Below, piece after piece: positions 34,964 through 43,167 of a stretch of DNA of 64,000 nucleotides; the first letter of the stretch is position 1; every line of letters starts with the position of its first letter. The stretch covers positions 2,675,501 to 2,739,500 of the forward strand of contig NZ_JAVQLW010000001.1 in assembly GCF_031822435.1 (NCBI RefSeq). Direction: 5' to 3'. The notes below the pieces were generated by a model. It was given only the letters and a program-made list of their open reading frames with translations, searched no databases and had not been told where the DNA came from. The DNA is from Paracoccus sp. MBLB3053. GTDB lineage: Bacteria; Pseudomonadota; Alphaproteobacteria; Rhodobacterales; Rhodobacteraceae. Made by a program: the position numbers and the translations under genes.

Positions 34964-35752
34964 TTACCCCGAGATCCGAGCAAATGTGTTTCGATGCCGC
35001 ATTAAACGCGACCTCACATGCTCGAAGACTTCAAGATCACCCGCGTTATTGTCCCTAATCAGCTTAATAACATCGTCTGTCACTTCCACTTCAGTTTCAG
35101 GCGTATCCGGCGTCTTTCTTCGATGTTCGACTGGGCGAGCGTTACTAGCTCCGAACAGCTCCATCATTGTATAATACGAAAATGGATACATTTCCTGTAA
35201 GCCAACAAAGCAGAAGTCCGTATCAAGGATATCTATAGCATTCGATGCCGAAGGAGAGCCCTCTCTACCACATATGTACTCGAGAAGGGTATTCTGCGAA
35301 GGAGCAAAGTTTATATAATCCAAAAGGGTAGGAAACTTCTCGATAAACTCTCGATAAGGCGGATGCATTGGCGTCCGCTGATATCGATAATCCGATATTA
35401 CTCGAGTCACCGGATCCCTCAAAAAAGTTATCAATTTGACATTTTCAACTGAAGCACGAATTCTCCGAACAAGATCGTAAGTTAGGTGGCCAGATGCAGA
35501 TCTAAAGCGGGTGGACTGAGCCTCATCTATAAAGCGATTCGCCGCGCTGGATATTTTTTCCGAAAATGACCGTGAACCATCACGATAATCCACTTCAATG
35601 TTCCGGTAGGGCGATAGAGAAGCTGCCATTGCTTCCGAAAAAGACGAACCGGCAGTTTTCGGGATATGCATGAACAACCATAGAGCCTCCTCGTTGCGTT
35701 CACTTTCGATGAAAGCGGGAAGGTCAACTCGATCCAGGTCCTTAAACGGCAT
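34964..35752 (-). CDS. Sulfotransferase family 2 protein C
   Basis: The 262-residue protein has MHIPKTAGSSFSEAM (PAPS loop, residue about 28) and LITFLRDPVTRVISDYRY (3'-phosphate site). It is a paralogue of sulfotransferase B and converges with it, 40 bases from the small coiled-coil gene. The start at 35752 has GGAG five bases upstream; a longer in-frame start (35803) has none. Low GC for this genome suggests transfer. Confidence 0.8.
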   Translation of the reverse strand: MPFKDLDRVDLPAFIESERNEEALWLFMHIPKTAGSSFSEAMAASLSPYRNIEVDYRDGSRSFSEKISSAANRFIDEAQSTRFRSASGHLTYDLVRRIRASVENVKLITFLRDPVTRVISDYRYQRTPMHPPYREFIEKFPTLLDYINFAPSQNTLLEYICGREGSPSASNAIDILDTDFCFVGLQEMYPFSYYTMMELFGASNARPVEHRRKTPDTPETEVEVTDDVIKLIRDNNAGDLEVFEHVRSRLMRHRNTFARISG

Positions 35753-36172
35753 TGTCGCTCCGGCTAGAGTGTAGAGATCAGTAACTGCTGACAGCGTTTG
35801 CACCCGACTGCAAGGCTCGCGTGATCAAACGCTTCTTAGACTCACTCGAACAACCCGAGAAGCACTGACGGGCTGCGACGATCAACCCCAACGGTGAAGC
35901 TGGAAAGCTTGGCAAAAACTGCGACATCGCCCACAACTGTCGAGAATCAACTGCATCGCAGAGACCAAGTCGATCAGCGAAATCTTGCCATGCCTTCCGC
36001 GCTAGAGCTGCGACCGCCTTGTTCAATCGACTTCGGGTGTGGCGGCCCGATACGTGTGCGCGACTGCAGCACAGCTTGATCCACCTAACGTTTATTCCAG
36101 AACCTGCGTTACCGCAGTTGACAGAACCCCTAAGAGAGCACAGTGATAGAGCATCTGGAGAAGGGACGACTA
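35753..36172. other. Gap between divergent sulfotransferase genes (420 bases)
   Basis: It should hold promoters for both flanking genes. A minus-strand frame of 82 codons (35778-36026, with LARKAWQDFADRLGLCDAV) looks protein-like but has no ribosome site or family; it may be a remnant. Confidence 0.35.
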
Positions 36173-36922
36173 ATGGAAAGTTTCGTGCACTTTGGGTTTC
36201 ACAAAACTGGATCGACTTTCATTCAAGAAACGTTGAGACTTAACCCAAAGAGATTTTCCCGCTACCACGTAGTTAACCAACGAAACCCTAGAAGTAGCAA
36301 GGCGCTGCGAACTGCCATTCAGGAATATTTCAGGGGAAAAACTGACCTTAGTGGCGCAAGGGTAGTTCTTCGTGATATTATCATAAAATCAGATGGGAAG
36401 AATATTCTAGTATCAGACGAAGAGCTGGCTGGATTCCTTCCTGGCAGGCAACGGGAATTTGGGCTTTACGAGAAAATTCGCCCTGTTATGGACATGATGA
36501 CAGAGGAGCTTCCAAACGTTCGTTTCTTTACCTACACCCGGCCGCGAGATAAATGGATCCAGAGCGTTTATCAAGAAGCTCTTAGACGGCACCATTTAAA
36601 AATGGACAAGAAAAATTTCCTGAACGCACTTAAATTCAAAGGTGACACCGCCGACCTAGCTAGAGACCTCGCTAAGGGTTATGACTTCACTCATGTGGAT
36701 ATGTCGGTCGATAAAGAAAGAGGTCTAGGACACACCCTATTTCTATGGGCAGGACTTGATTCAGAAGAAATTTCTGCACTCAATTTGCCCAAACGAACGA
36801 ATGAAAGCGTGACCCCCTCGATGGAGGAGGCCTTTCTTATTCTAAATCGCACACACTCCGGCGCAGACCTGATGAAGCTAAAAATGCTTCTATCCAAGGC
36901 GCTTGTGGAGGCCAGAGCCTGA
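36173..36922 (+). CDS. Putative sulfotransferase D
   Basis: The 249-residue protein begins with a PAPS-type loop, FVHFGFHKTGSTFIQETL. A weaker second site is FFTYTRPRDKWIQSVYQEAL near residue 120. It resembles sulfotransferase A (KTGSTxIQ versus KTGTTTIQ) more than B or C. AAGGGA precedes ATG 36173; an upstream GTG at 36143 is in frame. Codon use is AT-rich. It overlaps the end of the convergent gene at 36890 by 33 bases. Confidence 0.65.
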   Translation: MESFVHFGFHKTGSTFIQETLRLNPKRFSRYHVVNQRNPRSSKALRTAIQEYFRGKTDLSGARVVLRDIIIKSDGKNILVSDEELAGFLPGRQREFGLYEKIRPVMDMMTEELPNVRFFTYTRPRDKWIQSVYQEALRRHHLKMDKKNFLNALKFKGDTADLARDLAKGYDFTHVDMSVDKERGLGHTLFLWAGLDSEEISALNLPKRTNESVTPSMEEAFLILNRTHSGADLMKLKMLLSKALVEARA

Positions 36923-37801
36923 CGCAGCTAGGTTAACCTCGTCAATTGTTAGGCCAGAGCTCTCGATCCACAACTCCTCCCCGAACCTAGCCATGACTTC
37001 TTCCATCCTCTGGGCCAATTTCTTGGGGCTAGATCTAAGCATCCTGCGGAACTTTTGCTTAGCTCTTGCCCCCCTGCACACTGGGTGGAGAACTTTTCCC
37101 GGCAGGTGCGGAACCTCCTCTTCTAGGATCGGGACAGCAGATGAACAATGGGTCATTATTTGAGGATGTCGTTTTGCGACAGACTCACACTTGAAGCCCC
37201 CAAAAACCGCAAAGGAGGCGAAGAACGCCTCATCATTTGCAAACTCTTTGGGGTCAGACGGATTGTATTTATACTCCTGACAATACTCAGCACGGCGCAG
37301 CGTAAGAAAATCGAGCAGCCGTGCCGAGCTTCTTGATATCGGAAATGTTGCTCCATAAACGTTTCCGTTGACAGACCGCGCTACAGATTTATGCCAACCC
37401 CAAGACGGTGGTCGTCTCCCGAAATTTGATCCAAGATAGTCTGCCGTTGTCGCTTCAAATAAGCGAAAAAATCCGCCATCATCATTATAAGTGATCCTGA
37501 CGTCGGGCTCGATCATCCAGTAGTAGTCATAGTTTGGAAGAGCTGATCTGGCTGCGTAGTACGCAAAGTCACCACATTGCCATCCGACTTTTGGAAAATA
37601 CGTCAAACCGCATTTGGCCAGGAATTTCCCACCCGCCAAAAGAGTGTTGCCTTCGACCAACTGAAGTTCTTGATCGGGGTCGGAATAGGCGTCTACCACG
37701 AAAAAAATATCGCCGGGAAACTGCGCGGCGTACTGTTGAGCGGCCATACGGCACTCATCGTTAACTTCTGTGGTCCGGATGAGTAAGCAATTTTGGGGCA
37801 C
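36890..37801 (-). CDS. Glycosyltransferase-like protein of unknown family
   Basis: The 303-residue protein has DIFFVVDAYSDPD near the N-terminus and YDYYWMIEPDVRITYNDDG near residue 110, which resemble the nucleotide-sugar and metal-binding parts of GT-A folds (EPDVR replacing DXD). NDEAFFASF follows at about residue 200. GTG 37801 is chosen because AGGAG lies seven bases before it. No known family was recognised. Its neighbours are sulfotransferases, so glycan synthesis is inferred. Confidence 0.6.
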   Translation of the reverse strand: MPQNCLLIRTTEVNDECRMAAQQYAAQFPGDIFFVVDAYSDPDQELQLVEGNTLLAGGKFLAKCGLTYFPKVGWQCGDFAYYAARSALPNYDYYWMIEPDVRITYNDDGGFFRLFEATTADYLGSNFGRRPPSWGWHKSVARSVNGNVYGATFPISRSSARLLDFLTLRRAEYCQEYKYNPSDPKEFANDEAFFASFAVFGGFKCESVAKRHPQIMTHCSSAVPILEEEVPHLPGKVLHPVCRGARAKQKFRRMLRSSPKKLAQRMEEVMARFGEELWIESSGLTIDEVNLAASGSGLHKRLG

Positions 37802-38192
37802 AGGTCGCTCCTGAAGGATGTATCGATGCAGTATGTAGCCTGGACGGGGGCTCTTCCACCCCTCAAGCAACAGATTCGGTCACGCCCTCGCAAGAGGGAT
37901 CCAGCCTGCTTGGTGGTGCTGAGTGCTATTTCAGCAAATAGAGGCGATCAAGTTGCCGATAGACAGTCGGAACTGCCTACGAGCGGGAATTGTAGTGCCT
38001 TCTGGGTCGGCCTCCCGTCACAGGTCGGTCCGCCTCGAGATTTTATGACTCGTGGAACCGCAGTGTAACATTGGTTGAGCGTAGTCCGGCGCAGGAGTAG
38101 CGGCCATTGATTACCCCACAATGGCTCAATAAGATGCTATCGATCGCGTAGGACAGGGTCCCTTAGTCCACGGGTCTGAAACCGAGGCATCG
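37802..38192. other. Gene-free stretch (391 bases)
   Basis: No credible gene is present. A plus-strand frame of 91 codons (37793-38068) has coding-like composition at its end but no recognisable sequence; it may be debris of an inserted element. No terminal inverted repeats were found. Confidence 0.35.
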
Positions 38193-39014
38193 ATGTTCGT
38201 ACAGCGCCGCAATCGCAACATGCTAGAGGCTACGTTCACCACGCTGGCCCTCATCTACCACGTAACCGTGAACAATCTGAGGAAAAGCGACAGGAATGCG
38301 ATCATTGGCTTGTTGATGACAGTCGCAAAGTCGCTGACCATGATAGCCGGGTTTTATATGCTTTATGCGATTCTTGGCATTAGAGGCTCTCCGATTAGAG
38401 GGAACTTCATCCTCTACATCATGTCCGGCATCTTCATGTTTCTTTCTCATACGCAGGCTATAGGTGCTGTTGCGGGAGCAGGCAATCCTACCAACCAGAT
38501 GATGAAACATGGGCCGCTGAACACGGCCGTGATGATCGCTGCCGCCGCGCTTGCTGCACTCTACCGACAGACCTTCTCGGCTTTGGTCATTCTAATCTTC
38601 TACAACTATCTTATTGAACCAATCCACATCGACAAGCCCATCACGTGCTACGGCATGCTGCTTCTGGCCTGGTTTTCGGGGTGCTGTATCGGACTCATCT
38701 TTCTCGCCTTCCGGCCTTGGTGGCCGCAAGGCGCTCAAGTTCTCACCCTGTTCTACCAACGCATGAACATGGTATTCTCTGGAAAGATGTTCGTTGCGAA
38801 CACACTTTCGACTTCAATGCTACACATCTTTTCCTGGAATCCCCTGTTTCACATCATCGATCAGACCCGCGGCTTTGCATTCATCAACTATTCTCCGCGC
38901 AACTCTTCGCTTGAATACATCGTGTATTGTCTTGCTGCCCTTCTGATGATCGGGCTGATGGCAGAGTTCGTCACAAGAAAATCTATATCGATTAGCACCT
39001 TGGCGGGCCGCTGA
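38193..39014 (+). CDS. ABC transporter permease, KpsM/Wzm type
   Basis: The 273-residue inner membrane protein has six hydrophobic segments, including LLMTVAKSLTMIAGFYMLYAIL and TAVMIAAAALAALYRQTFSALV. The ABC-2 polysaccharide exporter features are present, such as SWNPLFHIIDQTRGFAF near the end. It would carry a finished polysaccharide or teichoic-like chain across the inner membrane. No ATPase (KpsT/Wzt) gene lies beside it, so the partner must be encoded elsewhere. The ATG has only a weak GAGGC ahead. Confidence 0.75.
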   Translation: MFVQRRNRNMLEATFTTLALIYHVTVNNLRKSDRNAIIGLLMTVAKSLTMIAGFYMLYAILGIRGSPIRGNFILYIMSGIFMFLSHTQAIGAVAGAGNPTNQMMKHGPLNTAVMIAAAALAALYRQTFSALVILIFYNYLIEPIHIDKPITCYGMLLLAWFSGCCIGLIFLAFRPWWPQGAQVLTLFYQRMNMVFSGKMFVANTLSTSMLHIFSWNPLFHIIDQTRGFAFINYSPRNSSLEYIVYCLAALLMIGLMAEFVTRKSISISTLAGR

Positions 39015-39394
39015 CATTTCGTCTTCCGTATTTTCTGGTGGTCCTCTGGGGCAAAGCGGGCTGCCAGGACTCTAGTTATCTGAGGGGCTCCGTATATTGC
39101 TTCGTCATTTGATGATGGTCGCGTCAAGCCGTTATATCAGCAGCGTCGCCGATTAGTATTTCTACGGGCCATTCGGACACCTTTAAGACACACGTTAGAA
39201 TTGACAGCAATCAGCTTTGTTGTCATTTCTTTGCTTTCCTGGTGGGGTGGTGGAATACGCGGTAGTGACATTCTCACGAGCCTCACTTGACAGTATTTCC
39301 CCCATACGTAAGCCGTTAACCCCTTTCAGTGGCGAATTTCGGCGCCCCTATCTATCGTTTTACGTAGCACCTCGTGGGGCATCACCTTGCTTCG
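39015..39394. other. Gene-free stretch (380 bases)
   Basis: No gene or strong structure was found. It separates convergent permease and glycosyltransferase genes, and any terminator is not of the simple hairpin plus T-run kind. Confidence 0.35.
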
Positions 39395-40210
39395 CTAACT
39401 TGTTTTCTTGACTTGGTTATTTGATTCGCCGCCGCCCGTATCGAAATACTCAGCGCCGATATCGACAATTCCAAATTCTTCAGGGAGAATTTCCTTTGGA
39501 TTCCCATACGCTCCATCATGCAGCATGTTTTCCCATTTTGTTCCGCTGTCATTGTAGTCGTGAAAAGTCCTTATGAACATTGGATTTTCAGCCACCGAGA
39601 CACAAGTGCGGCTTCTCCAGAAGCGATAGTGGTTAAATTCGAATAAATTTTTCTTTGATGATGCTAGCTGAAAAATGACCTGCGCTGGCGTCCAGTGCGG
39701 CATCACCACATGCTTCAAGGTCAATGAGCTTTCATAGTGTCGAGCAGCGAATCCCCTGCAGAAATCAAGTTCTACTGGGCGGCCGTCATCTAACATCGGC
39801 TTGATTATTCTGAACATATCCCTCGTTTTAGCTATAAAAGTTTTGTGGACAGCATCGTCGTCATCCATGCAAAACTCGGCAATATGAGTTGCGCGATCTT
39901 TCCTATACTCGCTCATCGCTCTTGCGCACACTTCTAAGTGTGGAAGATGTTCCGGTTGCTTGAATATTACTATTTGATTTCGATTTCTAACAAGTCGCCG
40001 AAGCTCACCAAGATATGGCATGTTCTCCCCGACCAATATAACCAAAACAAATCTATGGTCGGTTTGCGACACAATGCTAGGAAGGCAAATTTTCTCAAAC
40101 AAGTTAAGTCTATGTCGGAGCTGAGTGTTATTATATTTCAAGGGCTCTTTGAAACCTTGCCCATTGAATGTCGGATACGAGAAGCGGCAAAGCCCAATGA
40201 CTTGAAGCAA
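39395..40210 (-). CDS. Putative rhamnosyltransferase
   Basis: The 271-residue protein has the marks of the putative rhamnosyltransferase family: LFEKICLPSIVSQTDHRFVLVILV near residue 38, and CMDDDDAV near residue 115 as the metal-binding site. The end (EEFGIVDIGAEYFDTGGG) fits too. The start is TTG with GGAA just upstream; no better start is in frame. It is AT-rich like its neighbours. It probably adds a sugar to the same surface glycan as the nearby enzymes modify. Confidence 0.7.
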   Translation of the reverse strand: MLQVIGLCRFSYPTFNGQGFKEPLKYNNTQLRHRLNLFEKICLPSIVSQTDHRFVLVILVGENMPYLGELRRLVRNRNQIVIFKQPEHLPHLEVCARAMSEYRKDRATHIAEFCMDDDDAVHKTFIAKTRDMFRIIKPMLDDGRPVELDFCRGFAARHYESSLTLKHVVMPHWTPAQVIFQLASSKKNLFEFNHYRFWRSRTCVSVAENPMFIRTFHDYNDSGTKWENMLHDGAYGNPKEILPEEFGIVDIGAEYFDTGGGESNNQVKKTS

Positions 40211-40265
40211 TTCATTATTCCATTATACGATATGCTTTATAGCAATGATGCAAATCAGATCGCAT

Positions 40266-41363
40266 CTAATCTCGGACCGGCAGAATAGAATCCGGCCAGC
40301 TTGCGAAATCGGGGTTTCGGGCAGCCTGTCTCAGGTCGCGACGTTGTCGCTTGGATTCGGTGGCCTCGGCCTTTTGCTCCGCGGTTCGTTCTTCTTTCGG
40401 GATGGCCTTTATTTCCTTGATCTTGTCCGTGGCCTGCTTCTGCGCAAGGAAACTTGTCAGATTGTTCGGGCTCATCTCCTCAAGGTTCGAGAAGCAGGTG
40501 AATTCCCTGGTCAGGTCCTCGAAATAGCCTTCATAGCGCGTGCCATAGAGGAACTTCGGCGAATGGTAATGCAGGATCACGGCATCTTCCCCGTTCATGC
40601 GGCTTACCGTTTCGTCGATGCGCTCAAGCTTCTTGCCGGGCATGTCGGGCTCGGCTTCCTTGCGCGACAGCGACAGGTTCCAGCGGTTCTCGAGAAGGTG
40701 GTAAGCCCAGCCCGCCCGTGCAATCGCCACCGGCATGGAGATCTGGTCGAGCCATGGGCGACTTTCCTCGACCTTGGGGTTGGCACCGATCTTCTGCGCC
40801 GTATCGAGCCAGAGCGCACCGAAATTCGGGAAACCGGCGACGGCCACGTTCGGAAAGCCGACCACGCCCGCATTGAAATAAGGTTTCGAAGGACGGCCGC
40901 TCCGCGCAAGGTTGATCGTTTTCTCGGGGGGCTCCATGTCGAACATCTTGTAGACGCGCGGCCAGCTTTCCTCGGATTTGCCCCATGTCATCACGCCTTC
41001 GGGCGCCGCCGAGACGGTGTTGTCGTGCAGGATCTCGGACGGTTCGAAAGCCTGCCAGAGCACGATATCCGTATCGAGAAACAGGGTGAAACCGGTCGAG
41101 CGCGGCTCGGCGCAGGCCAGGATCTTGTTGCCATGCGGGTAGGGTGGATCGAATTTGCCGGTCGCCTCGAAATAGCGGATCTCGGCATAGTTCGCCTTGA
41201 AGAACTCGCTGACCTGGGGTGGGATCATCTCGGCTTTTTCGGCCGGACAATAGCCGATCACTTCGATCTCCGGCATGTGGCGCCGGATCGACGCCACGAG
41301 AAGGATGCCGTCAGCTATGAGTTTGGGAGGGTCCAGTACGAAAATGATGCTGGTATCTCTCAT
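40266..41363 (-). CDS. Glycosyltransferase-like protein (DXD type) with charged C-terminal tail
   Basis: The 365-residue protein has a GT-A-like fold: TSIIFVLDPPKLIADGILLVASIRRH at the N-terminus, TLFLDTDIVLW with a DTD metal site near residue 95, and YFNAGVVGFPNVAV after it. The last 60 residues are Lys/Glu/Arg rich and probably coiled. ATG 41363 follows GAGGG. Composition returns to GC-rich core values here. The sugar and acceptor are unknown. Confidence 0.68.
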   Translation of the reverse strand: MRDTSIIFVLDPPKLIADGILLVASIRRHMPEIEVIGYCPAEKAEMIPPQVSEFFKANYAEIRYFEATGKFDPPYPHGNKILACAEPRSTGFTLFLDTDIVLWQAFEPSEILHDNTVSAAPEGVMTWGKSEESWPRVYKMFDMEPPEKTINLARSGRPSKPYFNAGVVGFPNVAVAGFPNFGALWLDTAQKIGANPKVEESRPWLDQISMPVAIARAGWAYHLLENRWNLSLSRKEAEPDMPGKKLERIDETVSRMNGEDAVILHYHSPKFLYGTRYEGYFEDLTREFTCFSNLEEMSPNNLTSFLAQKQATDKIKEIKAIPKEERTAEQKAEATESKRQRRDLRQAARNPDFASWPDSILPVRD

Positions 41364-41793
41364 CGTCAGCCCTCGGCAATTTTGGGGGAACGTCAAAGCT
41401 TTTTGACGCTCCCATTCGAAATGAAAATGCTGCGAAATACTTGCTGGTCGTGAGGCCCTCTGCAACCTGAATATTGCCGCAGATCGAGACTGTCAGCATC
41501 CATGCGACTGGCCGATGCCGGTGGGGTCAGGTTTGCCGCTCAACGGACGGATTCGGTAGTCTGATACATGACGGCTCCGGCCGTCTTGCCGCTCATGTCT
41601 AGCCCGGACGTCCCGACTTTGGTCAAACATAACACCGCCCGAGTCGTGCCCATTGGCCGCTCCGCACCGGAGATCTCTTGTCCATTTCGCCAACTTCCCG
41701 ACTCACATTAGCAATGACAACAATTGCCTTGTATCGATTGTTTGGTTGCGAGCCGGGTGGGAGGAGTTGTGATCTACCCGGCAGCAGCGACGT
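41364..41793. other. Junction between island and prophage (430 bases)
   Basis: No gene was found. The left prophage end (attL) must lie here or within the last phage gene, but no tRNA or obvious repeat marks it. CCGGGT (41753) and ACCCGG (41776) can form a hairpin past the holin stop on the minus strand. Confidence 0.4.
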
Positions 41794-42189
41794 TCAGCGT
41801 GACAATGCGCCGACCTCTCTGGACACCGCCGTCACCGCATCGACACCCCGCAGGGACTTGATCCCCTCGAAAGCGGCCTCTTGCAGCTTAGCCTTCGCGA
41901 GGTCGGCAATCGTCTCAGCCGACGGTTTGAGCGCACCGATCGCGTCAGGCACGGATTTCGTCGCATAGTCCAGCGCAGCATCAACGGCGGCCTGAGCGGT
42001 CAGGCCCTTGCTGAGCGCCAAGTTGATGCCCGTCATGATTGCCGAGTGCAGCGCCTCGCGGTGCCTGGCCTCGATCTCGATCCCCCACTTTGCCTTTGCC
42101 TTGGCTGCAGCCCAGGTCAGCACGCCGGTCAGGATCAGCCCGGCAATTTCCAGCAGTTGCGGTAGAACCGCATGCATGATCGCGTCCAT
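41794..42189 (-). CDS. Holin-like phage protein
   Basis: This 131-residue protein has one N-terminal transmembrane helix (LEIAGLILTGVLTWAAAKAK), then an amphipathic helical remainder rich in Ala and Lys (HREALHSAIMTGINLALSKG). That plan fits LLH-type holins. It is the last gene of the late operon, directly after endolysin. GAGG precedes the ATG. The function is inferred from position and topology. Confidence 0.62.
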   Translation of the reverse strand: MDAIMHAVLPQLLEIAGLILTGVLTWAAAKAKAKWGIEIEARHREALHSAIMTGINLALSKGLTAQAAVDAALDYATKSVPDAIGALKPSAETIADLAKAKLQEAAFEGIKSLRGVDAVTAVSREVGALSR

Positions 42190-42283
42190 CTTCGTCCTCT
42201 TTCAGTTCTTTCAGGATTTTGCGCGCCCGCTGTCGTGCCGCCTCGTCATCGAGGAAGCGCGGCAGAAAGGGTGACAGCTTCAC
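41981..42283 (-). CDS. Possible short gene between endolysin and holin (overlapping)
   Basis: A GTG at 42283 overlaps the endolysin stop (GTGA) and opens a frame beginning with about 33 plausible residues (KLSPFLPRFLDDEAARQR). It then runs out of frame through the holin gene to 41981, where its sequence looks like shadow translation. It could be a real short lysis gene with a long overlap, or a remnant that lost its stop. Confidence 0.25.
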   Translation of the reverse strand: MKLSPFLPRFLDDEAARQRARKILKELKEDEDGRDHACGSTATAGNCRADPDRRADLGCSQGKGKVGDRDRGQAPRGAALGNHDGHQLGAQQGPDRSGRR

Positions 42284-42876
42284 GCCAGCGCCAGGATGCG
42301 TTCGGCGGCGAGCTCGAACTTCTCGAGTGCGGCCTGGGATAACGGGCCCCAGATGCCGTCGATCTTGGCGGTGTAGAGCCCGAGGGCCGCGAGCTGGCGC
42401 TGGAGCTGTTTCTCCCGGCTTTCCGCCGGCGTTCCCGCGATTGGCTTCTCGAACAGGGCCCGTTCCTTCGCGCGCCTGGTCACGAGCCCGTTCTGCCTGA
42501 CCCCTTCGTCATAGATCCAGCGATCGAACTCGGATGCCGGATCGGCGCCGGCGTTCAACTTGCGCAGCAATGTGGAGGCGGCGAATTGGCCGCGGCCGAT
42601 GTTGAAGACGAAGCTGACGAGGGCCGAGAACTGGTTCTCGGTCAGATCGACCGTCACGAGCTCCGCAACCACGGCCTCGGCCCCTGTCACATCGCGCCGC
42701 AGGATCTCATCGGCCTCGGCCGCTGCGATGGTCATGCCGACCGCGACCCTCGGAGACCCGGCCGCCGAGGTGTGGCCATATCCGATCGTCAGTACCCTGC
42801 CCGTGTCGTAATAGGCTGCCAGGCGCAGGCCTTCGCTGTCTTTGATGATCTGCAAACCAGCGTCATTAATCTTCAT
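42280..42876 (-). CDS. Endolysin: GH24 lysozyme
   Basis: The 198-residue lysozyme has the T4-type triad: Glu in SEGLRLAAYYD, Asp eight residues on and Thr after TGRVL (E-x8-D-x5-T). IGYGHTSAAG follows. A peptidoglycan-binding-like segment (QLAALGLYTAKIDGIWGPLSQAAL) ends the protein. No signal peptide is present, so it needs a holin. GAGGA stands five bases before the ATG. A terminator-like hairpin lies between this site and the preceding gene. Confidence 0.9.
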   Translation of the reverse strand: MKINDAGLQIIKDSEGLRLAAYYDTGRVLTIGYGHTSAAGSPRVAVGMTIAAAEADEILRRDVTGAEAVVAELVTVDLTENQFSALVSFVFNIGRGQFAASTLLRKLNAGADPASEFDRWIYDEGVRQNGLVTRRAKERALFEKPIAGTPAESREKQLQRQLAALGLYTAKIDGIWGPLSQAALEKFELAAERILALA

Positions 42877-42890
42877 GCTGTCCTCGCAAT

Positions 42891-42917
42891 TAAAAAAGGC
42901 CCGCACGATGGCGGGCC
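42891..42917 (-). terminator. Terminator just ahead of endolysin
   Basis: On the minus strand GGCCCGC and GCGGGCC enclose a six-base loop and are followed by TTTTTTA. It ends 15 bases before the endolysin start, so it could limit lysis gene expression until antitermination. Confidence 0.75.
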
Positions 42918-42960
42918 GAACCGGGTTGAAGCTGAGGGGAACTGGGGGCAGAAGGTCGCC

Positions 42961-43167
42961 ATGAAGGCGACCCACGACGAAACGACATTCACGCTGACCG
43001 GCACCTATTGGTCAGGCACCTATCCGCTCGACGAACTACCGCGCTGGCTGGATTTCTACAGGCGCATGCAGGTCACCCATCCCGGGGTCGCGCACACATA
43101 TGCCCCTGCGGTTGCGGCACTAGAAAAGCTCTCGCAGACGCTCGATCAAGTCAGCGGCATCAGCTGA
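42961..43167 (+). CDS. Small plus-strand phage protein (possible moron)
   Basis: The 68-residue product (starts MKATHDETTFTLTG, then YWSGTYPLDELPRWLDFYRRM) has protein-like composition and follows AGAAGG. It runs against the late operon in a space where the minus strand has no gene, and its last 22 bases overlap the end of the membrane protein gene at 43146. No family was recognised. Confidence 0.5.
   Translation: MKATHDETTFTLTGTYWSGTYPLDELPRWLDFYRRMQVTHPGVAHTYAPAVAALEKLSQTLDQVSGIS

Noticed and set aside
35778..36026. Minus-strand 82-codon frame between sulfotransferase genes
   Set aside because: No ribosome site, no recognised family, and it lies where two divergent promoters are expected; noted only as possible debris.
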